Origin: Serpens sp964410065
GTDB lineage: Bacteria > Pseudomonadota > Gammaproteobacteria > Pseudomonadales > Pseudomonadaceae
DNA length: 64,000 nucleotides
Assembly: GCA_964410065.1 (NCBI GenBank)
Contig: CAYPFO010000013.1
Coordinates: forward strand, 1 to 64,000
Reading direction: 5' to 3'
Shown here: positions 29,463-38,228 of the stretch, piece after piece
Layout of the letters: each line of letters starts with the position of its first letter
How positions within the stretch are numbered: the first letter of the stretch is position 1
Notes under the pieces: generated by a model
The model's input: only the letters and a program-made list of their open reading frames with translations
What the model was told of the DNA's origin: nothing
Databases searched by the model: none
Translations under genes and position numbers: made by a program

Positions 29463-29828
29463 TTAGGCGAAGCGCTCTTCCAGCCAGGCAATGATTGCCT
29501 TGGATTCATACAGCCAGGAAACCTGGCCATTTTCTTCAATACGCAGGCAGGGCACCTGGATCTTGCCGCCCTGGGTTTCCAGTTCCTGGCGGGCCTGGGC
29601 GTCGTTCTTGGCATCGCGCAGGGCGACTGGCAAGTTCAGCCGATGCAGTGCACGCCGCGTCTTCACACAAAACGGGCAGCCGTGAAACTGATAAAGCGCC
29701 AGGTTGGCTGTGCGTGCCTCGACCTCGGCTTGCGCCTCCGCGCTGCGCTGCATTTTTTTCGGGCGGGTGACGAAATCAATAAAAACGATCAGTTGGCCCA
29801 AGCCAACCCGTAAGGCCTTGATAAGCAC
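29463..29828 (-). CDS. Membrane-anchored glutaredoxin-like protein
   Basis: A 121-aa protein with an N-terminal hydrophobic stretch (LRVGLGQLIVFIDFV) and a C-terminal glutaredoxin/GST-N-like domain. The redox motif is CPFC at residues 51-54 in the context YQFHGCPFCVKTRRAL, and the cis-proline glutathione-binding element is seen as IQVPCLRI. A thiol-disulfide role using glutathione is likely. The start is a GTG preceded by TGGAG. The ending WLYESKAIIAWLEERFA is typical. Confidence 0.83.
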   Translation of the reverse strand: MLIKALRVGLGQLIVFIDFVTRPKKMQRSAEAQAEVEARTANLALYQFHGCPFCVKTRRALHRLNLPVALRDAKNDAQARQELETQGGKIQVPCLRIEENGQVSWLYESKAIIAWLEERFA

Positions 29829-29968
29829 AGTCAGGCTCCAGAATAGAAAAGGTCGCGCAGTGTAGCCGATTGACGGCTGTGTCTGGCAGGCACGGGCTAT
29901 TCCTCACCACGCACGGGCTATGGTAAGAATGAGCAACCGTTCCATACCTTTACGTTTTTGGAAATCCC

Positions 29969-30715
29969 ATGTCGTTGCGTATCTGCATTCTGGAAACCGA
30001 TCACCTGCGCCCCGAGTTCGTCGAGCAGTACACCGGCTATGGCCATATGTTCGAACGGTTATTCGCTAACCAACCGATTGCTGCGCAGTTTGAAATTTTT
30101 AACGTGGTTGAGGGCCATTACCCGGCCGATGACCAGCGTTATGACGCCTATCTGGTTACCGGCAGCAAGGCGGACTCGTTCGGCAGCGATCCGTGGATCC
30201 AGACACTCAAGACTTACCTGCTAGAGCGTTACCAGAACGGCGACAAGCTGCTGGGCATCTGCTTCGGCCATCAGTTGCTGGCATTGCTGCTGGGTGGCCA
30301 GAGCGAACGCGCAGGCCAGGGCTGGGGCGTGGGCTTGCACCGTTACAGCCTGCAGGAACAACTGGAGTGGATGCAGCCGGCGCTGGATCAACTGACCTTG
30401 CTGATCAGCCATCAGGACCAGGTCACCCGCGCACCGGAAAACGCCACGGTGCTGGCCTCCAGCGAGTTCTGCCCGATTGCCGCGTTCCGCATCGAAGACC
30501 GCGTCTTGTGCTTCCAGGGGCATCCAGAGTTCGTGCCCGATTATTCCCGGGCATTGCTCGATGTGCGCCAGCAAACCCTGGGCGAGACGCTCTATCAAAA
30601 TGCCTTGCAAAGCCTCGATCTGCCGCATCACGGCAGTGTGGTGGGCGAGTGGATGCTGCGCTTTATCGCCCAGGGGCGCGAATCGAAAAGCCCTGCGTTA
30701 ACTGCAAAGGGGTGA
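29969..30715 (+). CDS. Class I glutamine amidotransferase-like protein
   Basis: A 248-aa stand-alone GATase1 protein resembling the glutaminase part of GMP synthase. The nucleophile is C98 in GICFGHQL and the histidine/glutamate of the triad are in GHPEF (185-187). A TGSKADSFGSDPWI element fits the family. Such free-standing proteins hydrolyse glutamine or gamma-glutamyl compounds; the acceptor, if any, is unknown. Single gene. Confidence 0.85.
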   Translation: MSLRICILETDHLRPEFVEQYTGYGHMFERLFANQPIAAQFEIFNVVEGHYPADDQRYDAYLVTGSKADSFGSDPWIQTLKTYLLERYQNGDKLLGICFGHQLLALLLGGQSERAGQGWGVGLHRYSLQEQLEWMQPALDQLTLLISHQDQVTRAPENATVLASSEFCPIAAFRIEDRVLCFQGHPEFVPDYSRALLDVRQQTLGETLYQNALQSLDLPHHGSVVGEWMLRFIAQGRESKSPALTAKG

Positions 30716-30877
30716 TGCCGTCGGATGGGTTGAGGCGGGGGGCTTTTAACTCACCCGGTTGCGTCGCGCCGATACCCATCAATGCCCACTCACGCAGAGG
30801 GTATCTCTGCACTCAACACCATCCTACCGGCGCGGCTGTATGCAGACGTCTGAAGAGATGCTGGATACACAGTCAGC

Positions 30878-31621
30878 TTAAAGCGGCTGCGCCGCGGCCA
30901 AGCGTTGCTCCAATTCCTCATTCAGCTCATCGATGCACGCTTGCATGCGGGTGCGGCAGTGCTCGATCAGCGCCGGCATATCTTCCAGGCTCAAACCCGC
31001 GGTGGGGATGGCCGGCAGTGCGCGGACGCGTACCTGTCCACTGTCCCAGCGATTCAGATTCAGTGTTTGGGTGTAGCGGCTGACGCACACCGGCACGATC
31101 GGAGCCCCGGCGGCGATGGCCATCTGAAATGCCCCTTTCTTGAACGGCAACAGCTCCGGTCCGGCATTGCGCGTACCTTCCGGAAACACCCAGATCGACG
31201 TCTGGCGCTTTTGCAGGGTTTCGGTGGTGGTAAGCATGGTCTGCCTGGCCTTGCGGGCATTGCTGCGATCAATCAGGACATTGCCGGCCAGCCAGTAAAG
31301 CTGGCCGAACACCGGAATCCATTTCAGACTTTTCTTGCCCAGGCTCACGGTGCGTGAGGGGACCACGCCGCCGAGGACGAATAGATCGTAATTGGACTGG
31401 TGATTGGCAATGATCACGCAGGCCTGCGTTTGAGCGTCCAGATGCTCCAGCTCGGTCTCGACATTGATGCGCAGCAACCATTGGCTCGGGGCCGCGAACA
31501 AACGGGCGCACAGAGACGTATTGTTGGGATTGAAGGGGCGGAGCACGCCGAGCAGCGCGCCAAGACAACTGGCAATAACGGAATACACGCTCAGCAACAA
31601 CAGGCGCAGAACGGACAGCAT
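30878..31621 (-). CDS. 1-acyl-sn-glycerol-3-phosphate acyltransferase (PlsC family)
   Basis: A 247-aa membrane-bound acyltransferase that converts lysophosphatidate to phosphatidate. An N-terminal transmembrane segment (LRLLLLSVYSVIASCLGALLG) precedes the catalytic HX4D box, NHQSNYD (H74-D79), and the second motif FPEGTRN near residue 148. Pseudomonads carry several PlsC paralogues; this one cannot be assigned to the main housekeeping copy on sequence alone. Confidence 0.87.
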   Translation of the reverse strand: MLSVLRLLLLSVYSVIASCLGALLGVLRPFNPNNTSLCARLFAAPSQWLLRINVETELEHLDAQTQACVIIANHQSNYDLFVLGGVVPSRTVSLGKKSLKWIPVFGQLYWLAGNVLIDRSNARKARQTMLTTTETLQKRQTSIWVFPEGTRNAGPELLPFKKGAFQMAIAAGAPIVPVCVSRYTQTLNLNRWDSGQVRVRALPAIPTAGLSLEDMPALIEHCRTRMQACIDELNEELEQRLAAAQPL

Positions 31622-31712
31622 GGCAGAATCTCCAGCAAAGGGACGTTGAGTGTACGAACGTCCACTTTGCTCGGCAATCTACTCGGCTATGCAGGTAGTC
31701 TTTAACGGTCTG

Positions 31713-32402
31713 TTAGAGGCCGTGTTGCTTGTCCAATTCGATGGCCTGCTCAAGGGCGTCAAGCAGTTCCTTGCGTACCTTGAGCTTGGTGTTGCGGTGG
31801 GCGGTCATGTTGATTTTCTTCAACTGGTTCGCCATCTCCAGCGCGGTGCCCATCAGTGTCTCAGGGGCCACCACCTTGTCCAGGAAGCCGGCTTCCAGCG
31901 CGCCTTGCGGATCAAACATCTCGCCATTGATCACTGAGCGGTGGAAGGCGGATTTGCGCAGGCGATCACGGGCAAGCTCGATACCGACGTAATGCATGGT
32001 CATGCCGATCTGCACTTCATTCAGGCCGATACTGAACGGACCTTCAACACCGATGCGATAGTCTGCGGAAAGCAGAATAAAGGCGCCCTTGGCAACTGCA
32101 TGGCCCGGACAGGCGACGATGATCGGGAAGGGGTGGGCGAGCATGCGCCGGGCCAGTGTCGAGCCGGCGGCGACCAGATCCAGCGCGTTTTGCGGGCCGG
32201 AGGTCATGACCTTGAGGTCGTAACCGCCGGAAAGAATGCCTGGCTGCCCAGTGATGATCACCACGGCGCGGTCCTGCTCGGCGCGATCCAGAGCCGCATT
32301 GAAGGCAACGATCATGTCCGGTGAAATCGCGTTGACCTTGCCATTGTGCAGGGTCAGGGTGGCGATACCGTCTGTGCATTGATAGGAAAGCAGCTCACTC
32401 AT
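31713..32402 (-). CDS. Crotonase/enoyl-CoA hydratase family protein
   Basis: A 229-aa crotonase-fold protein. Oxyanion-hole segments are GILSGGYDLKVM (near residue 56) and CPGHAVAKGAFILLSADYRIG (near residue 96). The glutamates typical of true enoyl-CoA hydratases are hard to place: the region reads GLNEVQIGMTMH. The reaction could therefore be hydration, isomerisation or another CoA-thioester step. Single gene on the minus strand, upstream of tRNA-Ser on the other strand. Confidence 0.82.
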   Translation of the reverse strand: MSELLSYQCTDGIATLTLHNGKVNAISPDMIVAFNAALDRAEQDRAVVIITGQPGILSGGYDLKVMTSGPQNALDLVAAGSTLARRMLAHPFPIIVACPGHAVAKGAFILLSADYRIGVEGPFSIGLNEVQIGMTMHYVGIELARDRLRKSAFHRSVINGEMFDPQGALEAGFLDKVVAPETLMGTALEMANQLKKINMTAHRNTKLKVRKELLDALEQAIELDKQHGL

Positions 32403-32554
32403 GGCGGGGGTTCCTTGTGATAAGTGGCGCTGACGTTACCCAGCCGGCCTGCACAGGTAAAGCGCGATGACTGACTGAGCAGTCGCAGAGTTGATCAAAA
32501 ATCCGGCATTTTTCGCCGATGATAGTTAAACGCATGAAAAAGCTGAAAAAAAGT

Positions 32555-32583
32555 TTGCCTTTAGATAAACGTTCGACTAAATT
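32555..32583 (+). promoter_or_regulatory. Promoter of tRNA-Ser
   Basis: TTGCCT (32555-32560) and TAAATT (32578-32583) are 17 bp apart and are followed by a GC-rich discriminator (agcgcgcctcg), as in stringently controlled stable-RNA promoters. The tRNA begins 37 bp downstream of the -10. Confidence 0.65.
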
Positions 32584-32620
32584 AGCGCGCCTCGACGGGG
32601 TGAACGCCCTGAAGAGATCC

Positions 32621-32710
32621 GGTGAGGTGTCCGAGCGGTTGAAGGAGCACGCCTGGAAAGCGTGTATACGGGAAACCGTATCGTGGGTTCGAATCCCACC
32701 CTCACCGCCA
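32621..32710 (+). tRNA. tRNA-Ser(GGA)
   Basis: A 90-nt tRNA with the 7-bp acceptor stem GGTGAGG/CCTCACC, discriminator G and an encoded CCA end. The anticodon loop reads ctGGAaa, giving anticodon GGA (reads UCC/UCU). It has the long extra arm of class II tRNAs (tatacgggaaaccgtat) and a T-loop GTTCGAATC. An intrinsic terminator follows after about 10 nt. Confidence 0.96.
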
Positions 32711-32720
32711 GACGATATAC

Positions 32721-32751
32721 ACAAAGCCCCGCTCTGCGGGGCTTTGTTGTT
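32721..32751 (+). terminator. Intrinsic terminator of tRNA-Ser
   Basis: A 12-bp perfect stem (acaaagccccgc / gcggggctttgt) with a 3-nt loop, followed by tgtttct, directly after the tRNA. Confidence 0.85.
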
Positions 32752-33056
32752 TCTGGCGTTCGCCTGATGTCACCGGCCAGTACGCTGGCTCTGGAACAGC
32801 GCTGCAGCAATCGCAACGCGTCCTGTTTTCCCTGCTGCGGGTTTTCCACTCAAGCATCCCTCTGTCACGACTGCGTTGGTTGCACCGCAGCACCGTTCTC
32901 GCTCGCGCTATTTCTATTTTCGTAAATCTGGTGACGATGCCTGGCTGCCGGCTGCGCCGTGGAACGCCGCAGTGGCTGGATAGAGGTAGAAAATCTCGCC
33001 GCGCCGACCAAGCTTGCCTTTGACATCGAACCGGTTGGCGCCGGGGGAGGTGCTCC
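32752..33056. other. Gene-free stretch after tRNA-Ser
   Basis: About 300 bp without a convincing gene. No copy of the tRNA 3' end (attachment-site duplication), integrase or transposase is seen. Its end provides the GGGGAGG ribosome-binding site of the next small gene. Confidence 0.5.
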
Positions 33057-33407
33057 ATGGCAGGGTGCAAGTTGACGCTGATACACCGTTTGGGTGCCTG
33101 GGCAGCTTCGTTCAGGCAGCGCTGGCGCGCCCTGGAAAAGCGGCGATTGGGTGCGCGGGCAGGTGGCCGCAGACTATTCGTGCGCTGCGCTTTCAGGCTT
33201 GGCGATCTGCTGATACTCGGCGGTCTATTGCTGGTTGCTGGCTGGGTGGTGCTGCCGGTGTTGCTGCTGGCAGGGTTTATCCAGCTCATTATCCGCACGC
33301 TAGCGATCGATCCGTGGCCCGAATCACCAACCTACGATCAAGTTGATCATCCAGGCCATCGAAATCATTGGCCGGAGCGTTATGACGAGTGGGGCGATTT
33401 GAAGTAG
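33057..33407 (+). CDS. Small membrane protein, DUF3742-like (tentative)
   Basis: A 116-aa protein with a basic N-terminus rich in arginine and tryptophan (RLGAWAASFRQRWRALEKRR), one long or two short hydrophobic helices (LLILGGLLLVAGWVVLPVLLLAGFIQLII, about residues 51-79), and a polar His/Pro/Trp-rich tail ending YDEWGDLK. The N-terminal layout resembles DUF3742 proteins carried by integrative elements, but I cannot verify this. An excellent GGGGAGG site precedes the ATG. Function unknown. Confidence 0.55.
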   Translation: MAGCKLTLIHRLGAWAASFRQRWRALEKRRLGARAGGRRLFVRCAFRLGDLLILGGLLLVAGWVVLPVLLLAGFIQLIIRTLAIDPWPESPTYDQVDHPGHRNHWPERYDEWGDLK

Positions 33408-33454
33408 TCGCCCCATTTGGCGCTGCAACGTAGCGGTTGGTCGTCAGCAACCGG

Positions 33455-35017
33455 TTACTCGGCCCGTTGGGCAGTCGCGATAACCACTTGATTGCGTCCC
33501 TGGCGTTTGGCCTGGTAAAGCGCCTGGTCTGCAGCGCGCAGCACAACTTCGATGCGCGCACTGCTAATGGGGTAATGGGCGATCCCCAGCGACAGAGTGA
33601 TCGGCTCTCCGGCCGGGCTGCGGGTGTTGGCCAGCGTGGCGCGCAGGTTTTCGGCGAATTCGCCGGACTCTTTGAGGCTGGCGTTCGGCATGAGCACCAT
33701 GAATTCTTCTCCACCGCTGCGGCACAGAACATCCTGGCCACCCGAGAGCTGGCGCATTTGCTGGGCGAGAAACTGCAGCGTCAGATCGCCAATGTCATGC
33801 CCATGGGCATCATTGACCCTTTTGAAATGATCGATATCCAAGAGAATCACGGCAAACGGCTGGGCACTGACATGCCATTTATCGATCGCTGCCTGGGCCC
33901 CGCGCCGGTTCAGCAATTCGGTCAGAGGGTCGGTCATCGAGTCGAGATTGAGCTTGCCGATTCTGTGGTTGAGCAATTCCAGTCCGGACAATATTGACTG
34001 CTTGAGCTGAGCCACTTCGAAATACCACGGCTTGATCTGCCGAACGGCGTTTTCAGCGATCTGGGCATCATCCTTTTGCACACTCTTGGCCAGGCTCCAG
34101 AGGGGCTGGGAAATGATGCGCGACAGCCACCAGATGCCGAGCATGACCACCAGGAAGAATGGGGCCACGGTGAGCAGCATGTTCAGCAGCAACTGGTTGA
34201 GCTCCGTGAGAGTGGTGTGCAGAGGGCGTTGCGCAACAATGCCCCAGCCCGTGCTGTGGACCGGCGCGAAACCGGCCAGCATCTCGATGCCTTCCGAGTT
34301 GGTCAGCAGCTGGTAGCCTTCTCTGCCTTGGCCCACTTCATGGATCGCCGGATTGCCATGAATAACCTCCCCCACGCGCTCCCGCTTGTTGTGATAAATC
34401 AGTTGGCGGTCGTGCACGACATACAGGTATGAGCCGTCGCGGTAATAGTGCTCGCCCAGCAGGTCATGGAGAGCATTGTTTTCCTTGAGGTAGATCGCCC
34501 CGCCGATATAGCCCAGGTAATTGCCTTGCGCATTATGCAGGGGGTGGGTCATTGCCACGATCAAGCGTCCGGAACGAGCAATGTAGGCTTGGCCTATGGA
34601 GGGCTGTTGGCTGGCCAAAGCGTTGCGCGAGCCTGGGCTGTTGATCAGGCTGCCTTCCGTCTGTTGGTTTTTTGGGGCTCGGGCCAGCAGTTTGCTCTCG
34701 GTATTGACGATATACACCGAGTCGAACGTTTTGGTTTGCAGGAGCAGACGGTCGACTTCGCTATCCAGGAGCTTGGGCGTGTTCGCGCCCTGGCCGATTA
34801 CCGAAGCGCTGTAGGCCAGTTGTTTGCGTGCCGTGTTGAGAAAGTTTTCCGTGACCTCGGCCAGTTTCACTGCATAAATGCGGTTGGCCTCCAGCGTCTG
34901 CTTGATCAGCAGTTCACGCTGCATGTGATAAGAGGCGTAAAGGAAATAAGCCAGGACCAATGAGGTGGCTGACATGCACAGAAGTAGGATTAAGCGACGC
35001 AGATCGAGATTGGGCAT
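33455..35017 (-). CDS. Cache-domain diguanylate cyclase without I-site
   Basis: A 520-aa membrane sensor. Transmembrane helices at about residues 9-28 and 283-305 flank a periplasmic double-Cache-like ligand-binding region. A linker follows (SQPLWSLAKSVQKDD, HAMP-like position), then a C-terminal GGDEF domain with GGEEF at residues 435-439. The position of the inhibitory RxxD site reads GGQD, so feedback inhibition through the I-site is probably absent, unlike the other cyclase in this window. The ligand is unknown. Confidence 0.88.
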   Translation of the reverse strand: MPNLDLRRLILLLCMSATSLVLAYFLYASYHMQRELLIKQTLEANRIYAVKLAEVTENFLNTARKQLAYSASVIGQGANTPKLLDSEVDRLLLQTKTFDSVYIVNTESKLLARAPKNQQTEGSLINSPGSRNALASQQPSIGQAYIARSGRLIVAMTHPLHNAQGNYLGYIGGAIYLKENNALHDLLGEHYYRDGSYLYVVHDRQLIYHNKRERVGEVIHGNPAIHEVGQGREGYQLLTNSEGIEMLAGFAPVHSTGWGIVAQRPLHTTLTELNQLLLNMLLTVAPFFLVVMLGIWWLSRIISQPLWSLAKSVQKDDAQIAENAVRQIKPWYFEVAQLKQSILSGLELLNHRIGKLNLDSMTDPLTELLNRRGAQAAIDKWHVSAQPFAVILLDIDHFKRVNDAHGHDIGDLTLQFLAQQMRQLSGGQDVLCRSGGEEFMVLMPNASLKESGEFAENLRATLANTRSPAGEPITLSLGIAHYPISSARIEVVLRAADQALYQAKRQGRNQVVIATAQRAE

Positions 35018-35290
35018 AGGTGAATCGTAACTGAATGGCCGAAAGTCGAGTGCGTAAGGCGACGCCGTATACCGTAACTCGGGGCGGGAGGGGGTTAGGT
35101 GGCCTGAGGCGGCATGCTCTGGATGTCTTGAGCCCGTCGCCGTGCAGTAAAGGTCACACCAGAGGCGATACTACGTCGAGGCTGGTCGTCAGGGTAGCGG
35201 CAAGCGCGTCATTGCGACGTGCGGATTGCGAGTAGCATGGGGAGGGAGCGAGGCAGGAACTGCCCCGGCCAAGCCGGGGCAGTCGGGGAA
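35018..35290. other. Gene-free region between cyclase and hup
   Basis: About 270 bp with no supported gene. It should include the promoter of the minus-strand cyclase and the 3' untranslated region of the HU gene. No T-run hairpin was found by eye. Confidence 0.4.
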
Positions 35291-35563
35291 TCAGTTTACA
35301 GCGTCTTTCAGGCCCTTGCCCGGCTTGAAGCCTGGCAGCTTGGCAGCGGCGATTTGCAGGGTAGCGCCGGTCTGCGGGTTGCGGCCTTCACGGGCGGCGC
35401 GCTCCTTGACGGCGAAGGTGCCGAAACCAACCAGCGATACGCTGTCGCCATTTTTCAGGGCGTTGGTGATGCTCTCGGTGATGGCATCCAGCGCGCGGGC
35501 AGCGGTGGTTTTCGGCAGATCGGCGGAGGCGGCGATCGCCTCGATCAGTTCAGCTTTGTTCAT
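35291..35563 (-). CDS. hup: HU-family nucleoid protein
   Basis: A 90-aa HU/IHF-type DNA-bending protein, HU-beta-like. It has the family signature VGFGTFAVKERAAREGRNPQTG near residues 45-66, a C-terminal GFKPGKGLKDAVN and an N-terminal MNKAELIEAIAASADLPKTTA. It binds DNA as a dimer without strong sequence specificity. The start was set at the MNKAELI ATG, preceded by GGAGTTATCC. It differs from the main lon-linked hupB context, so it may be an additional paralogue. Confidence 0.92.
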   Translation of the reverse strand: MNKAELIEAIAASADLPKTTAARALDAITESITNALKNGDSVSLVGFGTFAVKERAAREGRNPQTGATLQIAAAKLPGFKPGKGLKDAVN

Positions 35564-35873
35564 GGATAACTCCAGTGGGGAATGGTTGGCCAGTATACGC
35601 AGCCGCAAATGAATAAACTGCGCTGTGTGTTGACCGATTGCACCTCGCTTGGCCCTTTGGGCCTCAGGCTGCGACCTGCTGATCAGGCCTCGCCGGCGGG
35701 AGCGAAAAGAAAACGCCTGCAAAAGATAAAGGCTGAGGGCTTGTCTGGCGAGCCCCCAATAGAGAAGTTACTGCGATTTAGACGCTCGCCGTGTGCTGCG
35801 TGCCGCGATTTGATGGTTTTTTATCCACTGACTGGCGCGTTTCCAGTGTGGCGGTGATTTTTCGGAGTTTTGC
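35564..35873. other. Divergent promoter region of hup and earP
   Basis: About 310 bp between divergent genes. On the minus strand a TATACT -10-like hexamer lies near 35594-35599 and could serve hup, but no good -35 is seen at the right distance. No gene or RNA is recognised. Confidence 0.4.
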
Positions 35874-37013
35874 ATGTCGCGTTCCTGGGACATTTTTTGC
35901 TGCGTCGTCGACAACTATGGCGACATTGGCGTGACGTGGCGCCTGGCCCGACAACTGGCCATTGAGCATGATCAGCGTGTGCGCTTGTGGGTCGATGAGC
36001 TGGCCGCGTTTGCGCGCTTGTGTCCCGAGGCAGACATCACAGCGAGCGTGCAACACCACGTGGGGGTCGAAGTGCGTCAATGGCCGCGGGATTGGCTGCC
36101 GGTTGCGCCCGCCGAGGTGGTGATTGAAGCCTTTGCTTGTCGCCTGCCTGCGCTATTCGAGGCCGCCATGGCGTCTCGGACGCCGGCGCCGCTGTGGCTG
36201 AACCTGGAATACCTCAGTGCCGAAGACTGGGTGGCGGGTTGTCATGGGTTGTCCTCGCCGCAGTCCGGTGGATTGCAAAAATATTTCTTTTTCCCCGGCT
36301 TTGGCTCGGCAACCGGCGGACTGTTGCGGGAAGGCGATCTATTGGCACGGCGCAGGTCGTTTCAAGCCGATGGGCAGGCGCAGCAGGCGTTTCTGGCCAG
36401 CCTGGGGGTGCAGCGGCGCCCCGAAGAACGGCTGATTTCGCTGTTCGCCTACGAGAATCGAGGTCTGGCCAGTTGGCTGCAGGCGTTGGCTGATGATGCC
36501 AGGCCTACTCGGCTGTTGATTCCCGAGGGGCGCATCCAGGCCGACTTGCAGGCCTGGCTGGCCGGCCCTCCTTTGCGTGCGGGCGACAGATGCCAGCGGG
36601 GCAATCTGCGCATCAACGTGTTGCCCTTTGTCCGACAGGAAGAATACGACCAGCTACTGTGGTGCTGCGATTTCAACGCGGTGCGCGGCGAGGATTCCTT
36701 CCTGCGCGCGCAGTGGGCCGGGCGGCCCATGCTCTGGCATATCTATCCGCAGGAAGACGGGGCGCACTGGGACAAGTTGCAGGCCTTTCTGAATCAATAT
36801 TGCCGGACCCTGGCGCCCGATGCTGCGCGGGCTGTGGGTGAATTATGGCGGGCCTGGAATGCCGGAGAGGACATGGCGGGGCCGTGGCGGCGCTGGCTGG
36901 CGTGTGAGGATGATCTGCAGCGGCATGCCGAGGCCTGGAGTAGCGAGCGGGGAGCGGAAACGGATCTGGCCAGCAACCTGTTGCGCTTCAGCGAGCGCAT
37001 GCGCGATGCCTGA
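35874..37013 (+). CDS. earP: EF-P arginine rhamnosyltransferase EarP
   Basis: A 379-aa inverting glycosyltransferase (DUF2331/GT104) that transfers rhamnose from dTDP-rhamnose to Arg32 of elongation factor P. Typical segments are the N-terminal WDIFCCVVDNYGDIGVTWRLARQL, with the catalytic aspartate in DNYGDIG, and the C-terminal nucleotide-sugar pocket NAVRGEDSFLRAQWAGRPMLWHIYPQ. Its substrate gene efp is next, 126 bp downstream, an arrangement that is near-universal for this modification. Length fits P. aeruginosa EarP. Confidence 0.95.
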   Translation: MSRSWDIFCCVVDNYGDIGVTWRLARQLAIEHDQRVRLWVDELAAFARLCPEADITASVQHHVGVEVRQWPRDWLPVAPAEVVIEAFACRLPALFEAAMASRTPAPLWLNLEYLSAEDWVAGCHGLSSPQSGGLQKYFFFPGFGSATGGLLREGDLLARRRSFQADGQAQQAFLASLGVQRRPEERLISLFAYENRGLASWLQALADDARPTRLLIPEGRIQADLQAWLAGPPLRAGDRCQRGNLRINVLPFVRQEEYDQLLWCCDFNAVRGEDSFLRAQWAGRPMLWHIYPQEDGAHWDKLQAFLNQYCRTLAPDAARAVGELWRAWNAGEDMAGPWRRWLACEDDLQRHAEAWSSERGAETDLASNLLRFSERMRDA

Positions 37014-37139
37014 GGGCGTGCAGTCGGGGCAGGCGGAGAAGGTTCGTCAGGCAGTCCGTGGGGCACAGTTACTAATTTCGCGCGAATTGGCTATCATACG
37101 CGGCCTGTTTTTTGTCCCTCATCTGCACGGATATCCCGT

Positions 37140-37706
37140 ATGAAAACCGCACAAGAATTTCGCGCTGGCCAGGTAGCCAACATCAACGGCACTCCCTGGG
37201 TCATCCAGAAAGCCGAGTTCAACAAGTCCGGCCGTAACTCTGCGGTCGTCAAGATGAAGCTGAAGAACCTGCTCACCGGCGCTGCTACCGAAACGGTATT
37301 CAAGGCCGACGACAAGTTCGAGACGATCATCCTCGAGCGCAAGGAGGTTACCTACTCCTACTTCGCCGATCCGCTGTACGTGTTCATGGACGCTGAGTTC
37401 AACCAGTACGAGATCGAGAAGGACGACCTGGAAGGCGTGATGACCTTCATCGAAGACGGCATGACCGACGTCTGCGAAGCCGTGTTCTACAACGACAAGG
37501 TCATCTCCGTTGAACTGCCGACCAGCATCGTTCGCCAGATCGCCTACACCGAGCCGTCTGTACGTGGCGACACGTCCGGCAAGGTCATGAAGACTGCCCG
37601 CCTGAACAACGGTGCCGAGCTGCAAGTATCCGCCTTCTGCGAAATCGGTGACTTCATCGAAATCGACACTCGCACCGGCGAGTACAAGGCCCGCGTCAAG
37701 GCCTGA
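37140..37706 (+). CDS. efp: Translation elongation factor P (rhamnosylated type)
   Basis: A 188-aa elongation factor that relieves ribosome stalling at consecutive prolines. The loop that reaches the peptidyl-transferase centre carries arginine at position 32 (NKSGRNS) instead of lysine, the form modified by EarP. KOW and OB domains follow, with the conserved C-terminal GDFIEIDTRTGEYKARVKA. An intrinsic terminator lies 60 bp after the stop. The gene has its own upstream AT-rich segment and may be transcribed separately from earP. Confidence 0.97.
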   Translation: MKTAQEFRAGQVANINGTPWVIQKAEFNKSGRNSAVVKMKLKNLLTGAATETVFKADDKFETIILERKEVTYSYFADPLYVFMDAEFNQYEIEKDDLEGVMTFIEDGMTDVCEAVFYNDKVISVELPTSIVRQIAYTEPSVRGDTSGKVMKTARLNNGAELQVSAFCEIGDFIEIDTRTGEYKARVKA

Positions 37707-37765
37707 GCCTGATACGCATGTCGAGCTGCCGTCAGCCTGGCTGACCGCGCTGGCAGGTTCGACCC

Positions 37766-37801
37766 AAAACCCCGACTTCCTCGGAAGGGCGGGGTTTTTT
37801 A
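37766..37801 (+). terminator. Intrinsic terminator of efp
   Basis: Inverted repeat aaaacccc...ggggtttt followed by a run of T (37795-37800), with an internal hairpin (cttcc/ggaag). Confidence 0.85.
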
Positions 37802-37962
37802 GTGGCTGAAAACAGCAAAACACCCATGCCTTTGGTCGGTTATAGCCAGAGCAATCATGGGTTTGTGATTGGGGTCGCTTTTACGGACATCCGCTGAATA
37901 GTCTTCGGCAATCGCCTGTCTACGCTGTGGGGACCATACCAACATGCCCCAAGGAGGGAGGA

Positions 37963-38157
37963 ATGCTGTGTACATCTACTGATGCCGAACGACGCGCCGT
38001 GAATGCTTTGCTGGACTGGCTGAAAGCCAGGCGCCTGGTCACGGGGGCCATGGAGATGGCAGAAGCGGAGCGGATGCTCGATGAGGCCGCGCGGCAAGTC
38101 ATTCTGACCGGGGCGCGCAAACTGCCTAGGGAACACCTGCTGGAGCTTGAGTTGTAG
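37963..38157 (+). CDS. Small helical protein, 64 aa, unknown function
   Basis: A small, mostly helical protein (RRAVNALLDWLKARRLVTGA ... ERMLDEAARQVIL). A very strong AAGGAGGGAGGA sequence precedes the ATG, and an intrinsic terminator follows 40 nt after the stop, so it looks like a genuine single-gene transcription unit. No signal peptide, transmembrane helix or cysteine motif is present. No family recognised. Confidence 0.65.
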   Translation: MLCTSTDAERRAVNALLDWLKARRLVTGAMEMAEAERMLDEAARQVILTGARKLPREHLLELEL

Positions 38158-38196
38158 TCACGAAAAGGACCTGCGGATGGTGCAGGTCTGTCACCC

Positions 38197-38228
38197 AAAA
38201 CCCCGGAGCGTCATGGCCGGGGTTTTTC
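38197..38228 (+). terminator. Intrinsic terminator of the 64-aa gene
   Basis: A 10-bp stem (aaaaccccgg / ccggggtttt) with a 10-nt loop, followed by a T-run (38223-38227). Confidence 0.85.

Noticed and set aside
32621..33407. Integrated mobile element at tRNA-Ser
   Set aside because: No integrase, no duplicated tRNA end and no other element genes are present; at most a remnant.
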